From NCBI GenBank assembly GCA_947493745.1, contig CANLSM010000004.1:248001-312000 (forward strand): a stretch of 64,000 bases of DNA, read 5' to 3'. Under the pieces are notes generated by a model. The model was not told where the DNA came from, ran no database searches, and was given only the letters and a program-made list of their open reading frames with translations. The first letter of the stretch is position 1. Each line of letters starts with the position of its first letter. The stretch is from an uncultured Paracoccaceae bacterium. GTDB taxonomy: Bacteria > Pseudomonadota > Alphaproteobacteria > Rhodobacterales > Rhodobacteraceae. A program made the translations under genes and the position numbers. This document shows, piece after piece, positions 39,738 to 48,997 of this stretch.

Positions 39738-40775
39738 ATGGGACCGGTCGGTCGATTCATTTGCGCAGGCTTTCTGCTGCTCACCATGGCAGCGCCCGCA
39801 TTTGCGGATTGCGGGACCCATGTGGTCAGGCCAGGTGACACGCTTCGCAAGATCGCCTTGCAGTATCTCGGGACCAAGGATGCCTCCGGCAGGGTCTATG
39901 CGCTCAACAGATCGGCTGTCGGAGCGGACCCCAATACGATTGAGGTCGGAACCCGTCTCGCGATCCCCTGTAGGCCGGGGGCCAAACCGGCAAACCCGCA
40001 ACCGGTTGCGGAAAAGCAGCCTCCGCAGCCGGCAGCCACTCCCTATCAGATCCTGACAGGCGGCCCCTTCGTTCCCTTCACCGGAGAAGATCTGGACCAG
40101 GGCGGGCTCGTCACCGAATTGCTGCGCGCAGCGCTGCATCAAAGCTCCGATCCGCCGGACTACGAAATCAGCTATGTCAATGACCGGGGCGCGCATCTCG
40201 GGATTGTTCTGCCCAGAGGCGGGTTCGACCTTTCCTATCCATGGGTCTATCCCGATTGCGAAGAGACCATTCTTACCGAGCATCAGTCCCTGCTCTGCTC
40301 CAACTTCGTCGCGTCCGACCCGATCTACGAATATGTGGTCGAATACTATGTCCGCGCGGACAACTCCTATTCCGAGGCGGTTCTTCCGGGCGATCTGAGG
40401 GGGGCTACGGTTTGCCGTCCGGCCGGATATCCCCTGGATGATCTGGTCAATCAGGGCCTGTTGCCGGACGACATCACTGTTGTAACCGGCACCACCCCGG
40501 CAGCCTGTCTGGCGCTTCTGGATGTTGGCGAGGTGGATGTCGCCTCCATGGATGCCGGTGTCAGCCGCGCGCTGGTCCTGCAACTGACCCTCGAAAATCC
40601 GTTGCTGGTGCTTGACGGGCTGACGAGCATCAAGACGCTGCATGTGATTGGTTTGAAGGATCGCGCCGAGACAGTGACCCGCCTTGAGAAGATCAATGAG
40701 GGCCTGCAGAAAATCAGCGAAAGCGGGGAATGGTATCAAATTGTCCAGCGACAGAAATCCATTCCGCTGAACTAG
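39738..40775 (+). CDS. secreted LysM-domain protein fused to a solute-binding-like domain
   Basis: A 345-residue exported protein. Residues 1-23 form a signal peptide ending AFA. A LysM domain follows (about 28-75, HVVRPGDTLRKIALQYLG...GTRLAIP), which binds peptidoglycan. After a Pro/Gln linker comes a bacterial extracellular solute-binding family 3-like domain (about 105-340). No transporter genes adjoin, so it may be a wall-anchored sensor or scavenger instead of an ABC component. Its stop overlaps that of the convergent ChaC-like gene by 4 bases. Confidence 0.75.
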   Translation: MGPVGRFICAGFLLLTMAAPAFADCGTHVVRPGDTLRKIALQYLGTKDASGRVYALNRSAVGADPNTIEVGTRLAIPCRPGAKPANPQPVAEKQPPQPAATPYQILTGGPFVPFTGEDLDQGGLVTELLRAALHQSSDPPDYEISYVNDRGAHLGIVLPRGGFDLSYPWVYPDCEETILTEHQSLLCSNFVASDPIYEYVVEYYVRADNSYSEAVLPGDLRGATVCRPAGYPLDDLVNQGLLPDDITVVTGTTPAACLALLDVGEVDVASMDAGVSRALVLQLTLENPLLVLDGLTSIKTLHVIGLKDRAETVTRLEKINEGLQKISESGEWYQIVQRQKSIPLN

Positions 40776-41323
40776 GGACGTTTTTCCGCCGCGACCAGAT
40801 TCTCGAGATCGAAAAGATCAGGATCGGACAGACCGAGCGATCTGAGGGCAGCCACGGTGTTGATCAGGTAGTCCCGGTTCGGTCCCGCAGATCCATGTGC
40901 CCGTGCGATGATCCGCGCCTGATCCTGCAGACTGAGCGCGCCATTGTACTGATCATGCTCCCGGTCCATGACATAGCAGACCGCCCGTTCCGACCGTCCG
41001 TCCGACAGTTGCACGGGATGCCAGCATTCCTGATAGGCCGCCGAGACCAGCTCTCGCTTTCGAATGTAGTCCAGCACCGCGCTCGCACTGTCCGCACCCA
41101 CCCGGTAGCAAAGACCGGTACAGGTCGCGCGTTCAACAGCATCAAGCGCCAGAACAAGCCCGGGCGCCTCTGGCGTTCCGCGATAGACTATGGACGACAT
41201 GCAAAAGGAGCGCCGGAACCCGCTGAGTGTCGCCAGCACCGTCTCGGCTGGTTCAAAGCCCGGTTTCCACAGAAGCGATCCGTAGGCAAAGACCCAGAAC
41301 CCGTTTTTGATATCATTCTCCAT
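40772..41323 (-). CDS. ChaC-like gamma-glutamylcyclotransferase
   Basis: A 183-residue enzyme of the ChaC family, which releases 5-oxoproline from glutathione. The N-terminal FAYGSLLWKPGF (about 10-21) is the characteristic substrate loop, and the mid-protein RKRELVSAAYQ contains the catalytic-type Glu. ATG 41323 is used; the longer frame to 41386 is not family-like. It is divergent from the DUF2125 gene. Confidence 0.87.
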   Translation of the reverse strand: MENDIKNGFWVFAYGSLLWKPGFEPAETVLATLSGFRRSFCMSSIVYRGTPEAPGLVLALDAVERATCTGLCYRVGADSASAVLDYIRKRELVSAAYQECWHPVQLSDGRSERAVCYVMDREHDQYNGALSLQDQARIIARAHGSAGPNRDYLINTVAALRSLGLSDPDLFDLENLVAAEKRP

Positions 41324-41426
41324 AGGCCGTCCTATAGCGCGATGCCATCGGGGAGGAAAGCGGCGCTGGACCGCCCGATCTGGCACGCTATAACCCCTCT
41401 GATCAGGTTCGCGAGAGGCGCCGGAG

Positions 41427-42431
41427 ATGAAAAAACTGTTTGTTGTTGTTATGCTGGCAGCCCTCGGCTGGAGCGGCTACTGGTGGCTGGGCGCAAAGGC
41501 CCAGAAGGAAGCCTTCTCCGGCTGGCTTGCCGCGCAGCAGCAGCGTGGCTGGGTTGCGGAAACCGAAAACCTCACGGTTGCCGGATATCCCAACAGGTTC
41601 GATACCACCTTCACCGGTCTTGAGCTTGCCAACCCGGCCGAGGGCTGGGCGTGGAGCGCACCGCTTTTCCAGATCCTCGCGCTCTCCTACAAACCCTATC
41701 ACGTCATCGCCGTCTGGCCTCGGGAGCATCGGGTTTCGACCCCGGAAGGCACCGTGACCGTGCGAAGCGATGTGACACGCGGCTCAATCGTGGTGGAGCC
41801 CAACACCCGCCTGGCACTTGACCGATCCACCATCGAGATCGAGAACATGACGCTCAACGGTCTGGAAGGCTGGGAAGCATCCCTGACCAAGGGCCAGTTC
41901 TCGACCCAGCAGGCCGCCAACGGAACCGCCCCCGGTTTTGCCCATGATATCTATCTGGACATTGACGATCTCAGCCTGCCGGACGCCTTGCGCACCTTCC
42001 TTGACCGCACCGGCGAGCTTCCGCAGGTCCTCAAGACGGTGAACCTCAATATGACGGCCGCCTTCGACGCGCCGTGGGACAGAATTGCGATCGAAGGGAC
42101 GACGCCTGCGCTCACGTCTGCCAGCATCACCAATTTTCAGATCAACTGGGGCGCGCTGGAGCTGAAGATGCGCGGCGCATTCGATGTCCGCTCTGACGGG
42201 TATGCCGAGGGCAAGATCGACGTGACGGCGCGCAACTGGAAGGGCATGCTGCGGATGGTGCGCGATGCGGGCATGATCTCGCCTGATATGGCCCAGACCG
42301 TCGAGCGCGGGCTGGACCAGCTATCCAGCGACGGGCGAACGCTCAACATCACGCTTGTCTATCAGGACGGCCAGACCCGGATCGGCGAGGGCTTCCTGAC
42401 GATCCCCATCGGCCCGGCACCGCGGTTCTAG
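41427..42431 (+). CDS. DUF2125 domain exported protein
   Basis: A 334-residue protein with an N-terminal hydrophobic segment (about 4-20) that anchors or secretes it, then a DUF2125 body. Typical parts are the WVAETENLTVAGYPNRFDTTFT stretch near residue 40 and the NWGALELKMRG region near residue 240. It is probably periplasmic; DUF2125 proteins are beta-rich, alphaproteobacterial and uncharacterised. The stop overlaps the extensin-like gene stop by 4 bases. Confidence 0.8.
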   Translation: MKKLFVVVMLAALGWSGYWWLGAKAQKEAFSGWLAAQQQRGWVAETENLTVAGYPNRFDTTFTGLELANPAEGWAWSAPLFQILALSYKPYHVIAVWPREHRVSTPEGTVTVRSDVTRGSIVVEPNTRLALDRSTIEIENMTLNGLEGWEASLTKGQFSTQQAANGTAPGFAHDIYLDIDDLSLPDALRTFLDRTGELPQVLKTVNLNMTAAFDAPWDRIAIEGTTPALTSASITNFQINWGALELKMRGAFDVRSDGYAEGKIDVTARNWKGMLRMVRDAGMISPDMAQTVERGLDQLSSDGRTLNITLVYQDGQTRIGEGFLTIPIGPAPRF

Positions 42432-43057
42432 CGACAAAACGGACCGGTTCGATAGCTCGCCGTGTCGAAATGAAAATGATCGCGATGGAAACGGTCGCTT
42501 TGGGGTCCCAGGACAGTCCCGAAGGGGCCGCATGCGTCCCCATGCAGCCGCTTCATCGTTCTGCCGTAACGCCGCGAATTCCAGTGCTCCAGAACCGTCA
42601 GCTGCAGCCCGCTCGTCGTGGTCAGACCTGCAATGTCCACGGCATTGCCCTTTGCATGCTCTGACAGGCGACCGCCGGAACGACTGTTACGATTGCGGCA
42701 GGCATAGCCCGCAACCACGCGCAGGCTTTCCAATCGCTCCCCGATGTCGCGCATCGCGGGCTTGGCGCCCTTTTGCACCCAGTCATTCAGGGCCGAGGCC
42801 GTCTGACAGTTAATGCGCGGCTTGGCATGGAGAAGCACACCGCTGACTGCAAAGAGCCGGACCGGATCGGAGACGCCGCATCCACCCCCACTGCCACCAT
42901 CGATGTCATCAAGCCGGACCCCAAGCAGCGCCGGGTCGCCACAGACCGTGCCGACATCTGCAGGCAAACCCAGAGCGCGGGCTGTCGGGTTCTCTTCCCT
43001 GTCCGAGCCGCAGGAAACGAGGCCCAGCAGAATAAGTGCGGCAATGATCCGGGTCAT
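42428..43057 (-). CDS. extensin-like (ExtC) lipoprotein
   Basis: A 209-residue lipoprotein: signal peptide with lipobox ending at Cys16 (GLVSC). The body is the extensin-like C-terminal domain with HAKGNAVDIAG (about 140-150) and a terminal RDHFHFD, a His/Asp arrangement like D-Ala-D-Ala carboxypeptidase/MepA-type metallopeptidases, plus several Cys likely forming disulfides. It is probably a periplasmic cell-wall hydrolase. Its start overlaps the stop of the upstream dehydrogenase gene by 4 bases. Confidence 0.82.
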   Translation of the reverse strand: MTRIIAALILLGLVSCGSDREENPTARALGLPADVGTVCGDPALLGVRLDDIDGGSGGGCGVSDPVRLFAVSGVLLHAKPRINCQTASALNDWVQKGAKPAMRDIGERLESLRVVAGYACRNRNSRSGGRLSEHAKGNAVDIAGLTTTSGLQLTVLEHWNSRRYGRTMKRLHGDACGPFGTVLGPQSDRFHRDHFHFDTASYRTGPFCR

Positions 43058-43977
43058 GATGTCTCCTTCGGTCCACGCCCGAAATCGGGTGCATCGGTGT
43101 CCTGACCTGCCTCGATGATGCCGCGGCGAATGGCGCGGGTTCGGGTAAAATAGTCATGCAGATGATCGCCATCACCCCGGCGGATTGCACGTTGAAGCGC
43201 GAAGAGCTCTTCGGTGAAACGACCGAGTATCTCCAGCGTGGCCTGCTTGTTGTTGAGAAATACGTCGCGCCACATGGTCGGATCGGAGGCTGCGATCCGG
43301 GTGAAATCCCGGAACCCGGCCGCCGAATAGTTCACCACTTCGGACGCCGTCACGCGGCGCAGATCGTCGGCCACTCCGACCATTGTGTAGGCGATCAGGT
43401 GCGGCGCGTGACTGGTCACCGCCAGCACCAGATCATGATGCGCAGGCTCCATCTGATCGACCTTCGCGCCCAGTGCCTCCCAAAACCCCGTCAGGTCAGC
43501 GACAGCCTTGGGATCGGTTCCGGGCAGAGGCGTCAGCAGACACCAGCGGTTGTCAAAGAGAGACGCAAAGCCGGAGGCAGGACCGGACTGTTCGGTTCCG
43601 GCCAGCGGATGGCCGGGTATGAAATGCACGGTTTCCGGCAGCCGGGGCGCTACTTCCTGGATCACACCTTCCTTCACCGAGCCGACATCCGTCACCGTCG
43701 CACCGGCCTTGAGATAGGGACTGATATTCGCCGCGACCTGCGCCATGGCGCCAACGGGCACGCATAGCACAACAAGATCCGCATCCTGCACGGCGTCCTG
43801 TTCCGTCTCGACGATCCGATCACAATAGCCAAGGTCACGTGCGGTTTCGCGGGTAGCGGCTGTCCGGGCCGTGCCGACGACCTCCCCCTCGAACCCCACG
43901 CGGCGAAGCGCATGGGCGATCGACGAGGCAATCAGGCCGAGGCCGATCAGGGCTACCCTTTTATACGCGATGCTCAT
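43054..43977 (-). CDS. prephenate/arogenate dehydrogenase family protein
   Basis: A 307-residue NAD(P)-dependent dehydrogenase of tyrosine biosynthesis. The Rossmann motif [16 protein letters not shown] (about 8-24), the DVGSVKEGV loop with [16 protein letters not shown] (catalytic His) and the C-terminal helical domain are typical of TyrA/TyrC. ATG 43977 overlaps the hisC stop by 4 bases. The pairing with hisC (which can transaminate prephenate) suggests an arogenate route. Confidence 0.92.
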   Translation of the reverse strand: MSIAYKRVALIGLGLIASSIAHALRRVGFEGEVVGTARTAATRETARDLGYCDRIVETEQDAVQDADLVVLCVPVGAMAQVAANISPYLKAGATVTDVGSVKEGVIQEVAPRLPETVHFIPGHPLAGTEQSGPASGFASLFDNRWCLLTPLPGTDPKAVADLTGFWEALGAKVDQMEPAHHDLVLAVTSHAPHLIAYTMVGVADDLRRVTASEVVNYSAAGFRDFTRIAASDPTMWRDVFLNNKQATLEILGRFTEELFALQRAIRRGDGDHLHDYFTRTRAIRRGIIEAGQDTDAPDFGRGPKETS

Positions 43978-45059
43978 GTGCCCGCCTCTTTGAAATCCTT
44001 GAGCAGTTTGACAACCATCCGGCATCCGATCTCGTCGCCCACAGTGATCCGCAGGCAGTTGGGCAGGTTGTAGCCGGCCACCTTGCGCACGATCACACCG
44101 CCCTGCCGCAGATATGCGTCGGCGGCCTCGACCGCGTCGGGATTTTCGAACCAGACAGTGATGAAATTGCCATGAGCAGGATCGGACGGAAGACCAATAT
44201 CCGCAAGCTCATCGGCGAGCCATGTTCGCCACCGCGTATTCAGGTCCCGGCATTTCCCGGTGTACTCGACATCTCTCACGGCCGCCTCCGCCGCAGCCAG
44301 ACCGGCGGCGCTGACATTGAAAGGCCCGCGGATGCGGTTGAGCACGTCAATGATCTCCGCCGGGGCGTATCCCCATCCGACACGCAGGGCACCAAGCCCG
44401 TAGATCTTGGAAAACGTCCGGGTCATCACGACGTTGCTGCGCCTCTCGACCAGCCGCGCGCCTGCATCGAAATCCGGCACATATTCCGCATAGGCCCCAT
44501 CGAGCGCCAGAAGACAGGTCTCAGGAAGTCCGTCGGCGAGACGCTCCACTTCGCTTGCCGGGATCATGGTGCCGGTCGGGTTGTTGGGGTTGGCGATGAA
44601 GACGATCCGCGTGCGATCCGTGACGGCGGCAAGGATCGCATCAACATCGGCGACACGGGCATTCTCGCGCACCTCGACAGGTGTTCCACCGGCGGCACGG
44701 GTCGAAATGCGATACATCGCAAATCCGTGCTCGGTATGGATCACCTCATCCCCCGGTCCGACATAGGCCTGACAGAGAAAGGCGATGATCTCATCAGAGC
44801 CCGCGCCGCAGATCACACGTGCCGGGTCGAGCCCGTATACCTCGCCAATGGCCTGCCGCAGTTCCGCGTGATCGGAGGAGGGATAGAGCGCGAGATCGCC
44901 GGCAATCGCCTGATATGCCTCAATGGCCTGCGGACTGGGGCCGTAGGGGTTCTCGTTGGAACTGAGCTTGGTGACCCGGTTCCCGCTCGAAAGCTTGCTA
45001 TCGCCGCCGACATAAGGAGAGATTTCCAGAATTCCGGGCTGCGCAAGGGGCGAAGACAT
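43974..45059 (-). CDS. hisC: histidinol-phosphate aminotransferase
   Basis: A 361-residue class II PLP aminotransferase. It shows [13 protein letters not shown] (about 33-45), NPNNPTGT, and [15 protein letters not shown] with the PLP Lys. HisC homologues next to tyrA in alphaproteobacteria act on histidinol phosphate and on aromatic keto-acids, so it may serve both pathways. It is 1 base downstream of the acetyltransferase gene and coupled to the dehydrogenase. Confidence 0.92.
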   Translation of the reverse strand: MSSPLAQPGILEISPYVGGDSKLSSGNRVTKLSSNENPYGPSPQAIEAYQAIAGDLALYPSSDHAELRQAIGEVYGLDPARVICGAGSDEIIAFLCQAYVGPGDEVIHTEHGFAMYRISTRAAGGTPVEVRENARVADVDAILAAVTDRTRIVFIANPNNPTGTMIPASEVERLADGLPETCLLALDGAYAEYVPDFDAGARLVERRSNVVMTRTFSKIYGLGALRVGWGYAPAEIIDVLNRIRGPFNVSAAGLAAAEAAVRDVEYTGKCRDLNTRWRTWLADELADIGLPSDPAHGNFITVWFENPDAVEAADAYLRQGGVIVRKVAGYNLPNCLRITVGDEIGCRMVVKLLKDFKEAGT

Positions 45060-45629
45060 CTAGGGCACCGCCTTTCTGGTGACTGGATCGGATTTTTTCT
45101 CTATCGCGGTGGTATCCGCTTGACCAGCAGCTTTCGGAGCCTGCCACCGCTCGACCGGCCCCGCAATGGCATCGAACGCACCAGGTTGCAGGGCATGGGC
45201 CAGAAGTCGGTCGGGATTGGTTGGCGGGGGGAAGGTCAGCCCGGCGGCCGTTGCCCTCGTGAAACCAAAGCGCTTGTAATAGGGTTCGTCCCCCACAAGA
45301 ACGACCCGCGACCAGCCCAGCGACTTCGCCCTGTCCAGACTTTCGGCAACCAGAACGGCCCCGAGACCTTCGCCCTGCCGTGTCGGGTGCACGGCGACAG
45401 GCCCAAGCAGGAGCGCCGGTTCCGACGCTGTCAGGACAGGCCAGTACCTGATCGCGCCACCGATGGCATCGAACTCGTCACGGGCGACAAGGCAAAGCGC
45501 GCCCACCGGCTCCACCCCTTCGCGCAGCCGATAGGAGGAAAGCGCCGTCCGTCCCGGCGCAAACGCCAGATCGAAAAGGTACTCGACCTCGTAGGCATCA
45601 TCGGTTTTTTCGGTAAGAAGGCGAAACAT
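45060..45629 (-). CDS. GNAT N-acetyltransferase
   Basis: A 189-residue GNAT protein. The acetyl-CoA-binding motif A is LGPVAVHPTRQGEGLGAVLVAESL (about 74-97), followed by VVLVGDEPYYKRFGF and a YxRFGF-type motif B of the YhbS family. There is a Lys/Asp-rich C-terminal tail after residue 165. The acceptor is unknown. It is probably the first gene of the run with hisC. Confidence 0.8.
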   Translation of the reverse strand: MFRLLTEKTDDAYEVEYLFDLAFAPGRTALSSYRLREGVEPVGALCLVARDEFDAIGGAIRYWPVLTASEPALLLGPVAVHPTRQGEGLGAVLVAESLDRAKSLGWSRVVLVGDEPYYKRFGFTRATAAGLTFPPPTNPDRLLAHALQPGAFDAIAGPVERWQAPKAAGQADTTAIEKKSDPVTRKAVP

Positions 45630-45796
45630 CGGGGATCAGCACGTTTCTTTGTCAGAGCGGACAAGGGGCTCGCGGGGCGGTTATTCCTTTCCGTGTCGAT
45701 ACCTGTGCAACATGTTATCCAGCCTGCCTAAAAGCGCTCTCGACAACGCCCCTAGCACGTCGTTAGCTCTCTCGCAAAGACAATTGAGGTGAGTGC

Positions 45797-46408
45797 ATGT
45801 TCTATCGGCCCGGCGCACAGGACCACGGCCTGCCGCATAATCCATTCAAGGCGATGGTCAGTCCAAGGCCGATCGGCTGGATTTCAACCCTTGATAAGGA
45901 TGGTCAGGCCAACCTTGCGCCCTACTCGTTCTTCAATGCACTCGCGGATGATCCGCCGATGCTGATGTTCTCCAACACCGGCGGCAAGGACGATCAGCCG
46001 CGCGCCAAGGACACGGTCAGCAACATCAGGGAAACCGGAGAGTTCGTGGCCAACATCGTGTCCTACGCCTTGAAGGACGCGATGAATGCGTCATCCGGCT
46101 CCTATCTGCGCGATGTTGACGAATTCGATCTGGCGGGTTTGGAAAAGGCGACCAGCGAAGTCGTCATACCGCCGCGGGTCAAGGCTGCACCCGGCGCGTT
46201 CGAATGCAGGCTCTGGAAGATCATCGATCTGCCGGGTTCGCAGAACGTCATGGTCATCGGCGAGGTTGTCGGCATCCATATCGACCCCGACATGCTGCGG
46301 GACGGCATCTTCGATGTGACCCGCTATCGTCCGCTCGCCCGGCTCGGCTATCGCGATTATGCGAGCGTCGATGAGATTTTTGCCCTCAACCGTCCCGGAC
46401 AGCCCTGA
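45797..46408 (+). CDS. flavin reductase-like (FMN-binding split barrel) protein
   Basis: A 203-residue protein of the flavin_reduct split-barrel family. The FKAMVSPRPIGWIST stretch (about 17-31) and NLAPYSFFNALADDPPMLMFS (about 40-60) are the FMN-binding signatures. It may reduce flavin for a partner monooxygenase or act as a stand-alone NAD(P)H oxidoreductase; no partner gene is adjacent. The start ATG 45797 has a GAGGTGA site. Confidence 0.85.
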   Translation: MFYRPGAQDHGLPHNPFKAMVSPRPIGWISTLDKDGQANLAPYSFFNALADDPPMLMFSNTGGKDDQPRAKDTVSNIRETGEFVANIVSYALKDAMNASSGSYLRDVDEFDLAGLEKATSEVVIPPRVKAAPGAFECRLWKIIDLPGSQNVMVIGEVVGIHIDPDMLRDGIFDVTRYRPLARLGYRDYASVDEIFALNRPGQP

Positions 46409-46498
46409 AAAAGAGCACCGAACGCACCGATAATCCGTCTGGCAACACCTGTGTCGGTGCAGTAACTTCGGGCGGAAAGCTAAAGGACGGAGGCCGGA

Positions 46499-47371
46499 AT
46501 GACGATGATAGGCGTGATCGGAGGAAGCGGTGTCTACGACATTGACGGCCTTGAGAACCCGGCCTGGAAAACCGTCGCCAGTCCATGGGGCGAGCCATCC
46601 GATCAGGTTCTGACCGGCGTCCTGAACGGGCTTGAGATGGCGTTTCTGCCGCGTCATGGCCGGGGCCACATGCAAACACCCTCCTCGATCAACTACCGCG
46701 CCAATATCGACGTTCTAAAACGGCTTGGCGTGACGGATGTGATCTCGGTCTCCGCCTGCGGATCGTTTCGCGAAGAGATGGCTCCGGGCGATTTCGTGAT
46801 TGTCGATCAGTTCATCGACCGGACCTTTGCGCGGGAAAAGTCGTTCTTCGGACCCGGTTGTGTCGCCCATGTCTCGGTCGCCCATCCGACCTGCCCGCGG
46901 ATCGGCGCGGCCTGCCGGGATGCGGCCTTGGCCCATGGGGTGACGGTACATGATGGTGGCACATACCTTGCCATGGAGGGGCCCCAGTTTTCGACGCTGG
47001 CCGAGTCGAAGCTCTACCGCGAGGTCTGGGGATGCGATGTGATCGGCATGACCAACATGCCCGAGGCCAAACTCGCCCGCGAAGCCGAGCTTTGCTATGC
47101 AAGCGTTGCTATGATCACCGATTATGACAGTTGGCATCCCGACCATGGCGAGGTCGATGTAACCCAGATCATCCAGACCCTTCTGGGCAATGCGGACAAG
47201 GCGCGCAACATGGCCAAGAGTCTGCCTGATATGCTGGGCGCGGACCGGGCACCCTGCCCGCATGGATGTGACAGAGCGCTGGAATACGCCATTCTGACCC
47301 AACCCGATGCCCGCAATCCGGGCATGGTCGCAAAGCTGGACGCCGTGGCAGGTCGGGTGCTCGGTGGCTGA
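46499..47371 (+). CDS. mtnP: S-methyl-5'-thioadenosine phosphorylase
   Basis: A 290-residue phosphorylase that splits 5'-methylthioadenosine into adenine and methylthioribose 1-phosphate. It shows GGSGVYD (9-15) in the phosphate site, the FLPRHGRGH loop (near residue 43), an SACGSF region and YLAMEGPQFSTLAES in the nucleoside site, as in the MTAP branch of PNP family 2. The released adenine can be recycled by the Apt encoded two genes downstream. Its stop overlaps the next start by 8 bases. Confidence 0.94.
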   Translation: MTMIGVIGGSGVYDIDGLENPAWKTVASPWGEPSDQVLTGVLNGLEMAFLPRHGRGHMQTPSSINYRANIDVLKRLGVTDVISVSACGSFREEMAPGDFVIVDQFIDRTFAREKSFFGPGCVAHVSVAHPTCPRIGAACRDAALAHGVTVHDGGTYLAMEGPQFSTLAESKLYREVWGCDVIGMTNMPEAKLAREAELCYASVAMITDYDSWHPDHGEVDVTQIIQTLLGNADKARNMAKSLPDMLGADRAPCPHGCDRALEYAILTQPDARNPGMVAKLDAVAGRVLGG

Positions 47372-48278
47372 AACACACGCGGTTGTGCCGGGGCGGTTTC
47401 TGCCGCTCCATCAGGGCCATGTCTCACTGCTTCGCTCAGCCTTGCAGTTGGCCGACAAGCTATGGGTCGTGCTCCTGGATCCGACCGCGGATGATCGCAG
47501 GGCAGGATGGATCGGGGAGATGTTTCCCGACGCCCGGATCGCGACATCATTGGACGCCTTGCCGAGGCTTACCGGTGCCGACCGGGTGATCGGATCGCAT
47601 GACGGTATCCCGGCGCTGGCAAAAGAGTTGGGGGCGCAGCACACCGTGATCGACCCGGAGCGGTTTGCACTGCCGATCAACTCCGCCACCCTTCGCGAGA
47701 GCCCCGCCCGGAACTGGGCTGATCTCGCCGCGCCCGTGCAGCGAAGCCTGCGCAAACGCCTCACCCTTATAGGCCCCGAGAGCACCGGGAAGTCCTATCT
47801 TTCAAGGCTTCTGGCAGAGCGCTATGGGGGACCGGTTGTCCCCGAATATGGCCGCCCGTTTGAGACCTACCGCCCTGAGGGCGACTACACAGAGGCGGAG
47901 CTTTTCGAGATCGCGCGCGTCCATGTGGCACATCGCGATGCTCTGGCGACCCTGGCTGGTCCGGTTCTCTTTGAAGACACCGATCCGCTTCTGACCGCGG
48001 TCTGGGCAGAGATGCTGCTGGGCCGCAGTCTGCCGGAACTTGAGGCAGACATCGCGCTGCCCGATCACTATCTCCTTCTCGATCCGGATGTGCCCTTCGA
48101 GGAGGACCCGATCCGCTACTATGGCGACCCGGCGCGCCGACAGCAGTTCTTTGATCTGATCGTGGCCAAGCTCAAGGCTCATGGCGCGTCCTACACGCTT
48201 CTCAAGGGCTCCTACTCAGATCGCGAGGCACAGGCACACGAGGTCGTTCAGACCCTTCAAGACAGTATCCGTCTCTAG
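47364..48278 (+). CDS. NadR-like bifunctional NMN adenylyltransferase/ribosylnicotinamide kinase
   Basis: A 304-residue two-domain protein. The N-terminal nucleotidyltransferase half has GRFLPLHQGH with an HxGH motif (16-19). The C-terminal half is a P-loop kinase with GPESTGKS (137-144) and the NadR-type VPEYGRPFETY (near residue 160) and FEDTDPLLT. It lacks the regulatory HTH of enterobacterial NadR. GTG 47364 overlaps the end of mtnP and gives the expected beginning; upstream codons in the frame lie in mtnP. Confidence 0.85.
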   Translation: MAETHAVVPGRFLPLHQGHVSLLRSALQLADKLWVVLLDPTADDRRAGWIGEMFPDARIATSLDALPRLTGADRVIGSHDGIPALAKELGAQHTVIDPERFALPINSATLRESPARNWADLAAPVQRSLRKRLTLIGPESTGKSYLSRLLAERYGGPVVPEYGRPFETYRPEGDYTEAELFEIARVHVAHRDALATLAGPVLFEDTDPLLTAVWAEMLLGRSLPELEADIALPDHYLLLDPDVPFEEDPIRYYGDPARRQQFFDLIVAKLKAHGASYTLLKGSYSDREAQAHEVVQTLQDSIRL

Positions 48279-48290
48279 CAAGAGGGCCAT

Positions 48291-48830
48291 ATGGCACAGA
48301 AAAAATCCGTTCAGGACTATATCCGCACGATCCCGGACTTCCCGCATGAGGGGATCATGTTCCGCGATGTGACCACGCTTTTCGGCGATCCGCGCGGATT
48401 TCGCATGGCGGTCGACCAGCTTCTCCACGGGTTTGCGGGCGAACAGATCGACAAGGTCGTGGGGCTTGAGGCGCGGGGGTTCATCCTTGGCGGTGCGATT
48501 GCGCATCAGCTCTCGACCGGGTTCGTTCCGATCCGCAAGAAAGGCAAGCTGCCGGGCAAGACCCTGGAGCAGGCCTATTCGCTGGAATACGGCGAGGCGA
48601 TCATGGAGGTCCACGCCGATGCAATCGAGCCGGGCGAGCGCATTCTGATGGTCGATGACCTGCTGGCGACCGGTGGCACGGCAGAGGCCGGCATCAAGCT
48701 GATCGAGAAGCTCGGCGGGATCGTAATCGGCTGTGCTTTCGTGATCGACCTGCCTGAACTGGGCGGACGCGACCTTCTCTCGGGACTGGGGATGCATGTG
48801 CACGCCCTGTGCGAATTCGAGGGCGCATAA
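48291..48830 (+). CDS. apt: adenine phosphoribosyltransferase
   Basis: A 179-residue enzyme joining adenine to PRPP to make AMP. The PRPP motif [17 protein letters not shown] (about 120-136) and the [19 protein letters not shown]-terminus are diagnostic; the length is normal. It lies 12 bases after the NadR-like gene and a terminator follows, making it the last gene of the mtnP-nadR-apt operon. Confidence 0.96.
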   Translation: MAQKKSVQDYIRTIPDFPHEGIMFRDVTTLFGDPRGFRMAVDQLLHGFAGEQIDKVVGLEARGFILGGAIAHQLSTGFVPIRKKGKLPGKTLEQAYSLEYGEAIMEVHADAIEPGERILMVDDLLATGGTAEAGIKLIEKLGGIVIGCAFVIDLPELGGRDLLSGLGMHVHALCEFEGA

Positions 48831-48836
48831 GTATTC

Positions 48837-48858
48837 CCGAAATATTTCGGCGTTTTTT
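48837..48858 (+). terminator. intrinsic terminator of mtnP-nadR-apt
   Basis: The perfect palindrome CCGAAATATTTCGG (48837-48850) is followed by CG and six T (48853-48858), seven bases after the apt stop. Confidence 0.7.
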
Positions 48859-48997
48859 CAACTTTATGTCTGGCGGTAATACTTTGGTAACCACGGGCGT
48901 CGTACCAGTGTCTACCCGATCCGTCGGGTGTTGCTTGCAAAACCCTCAGACCCAATTGTCTGATACAAACGCTCCTCCTCACCCGGGAGGGGCGTTT
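48859..48997 (+). ncRNA. possible small RNA ending in a hairpin with a CTCCTCCTC loop
   Basis: About 140 non-coding bases between the apt terminator and the stop of the convergent FAD oxidase gene end in an 11-bp hairpin (48967-48997) with T runs after it. The 5' arm and loop carry CTCCTCCTC, reminiscent of the anti-Shine-Dalgarno motif of CcsR-type alphaproteobacterial sRNAs. No promoter is certain, so this is only a candidate. Confidence 0.25.
48967..48997. terminator. hairpin at the 3' end of the FAD oxidase gene
   Basis: AAACGCTCCTC pairs with GAGGGGCGTTT (one G-T pair; loop of nine). On the plus strand it is followed by T CAG TTTT. It can end transcripts of either direction. Confidence 0.6.

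Noticed and set aside
44172..45731. 519-codon plus-strand frame opposite hisC and the acetyltransferase
   Set aside because: Antisense to two recognised genes.
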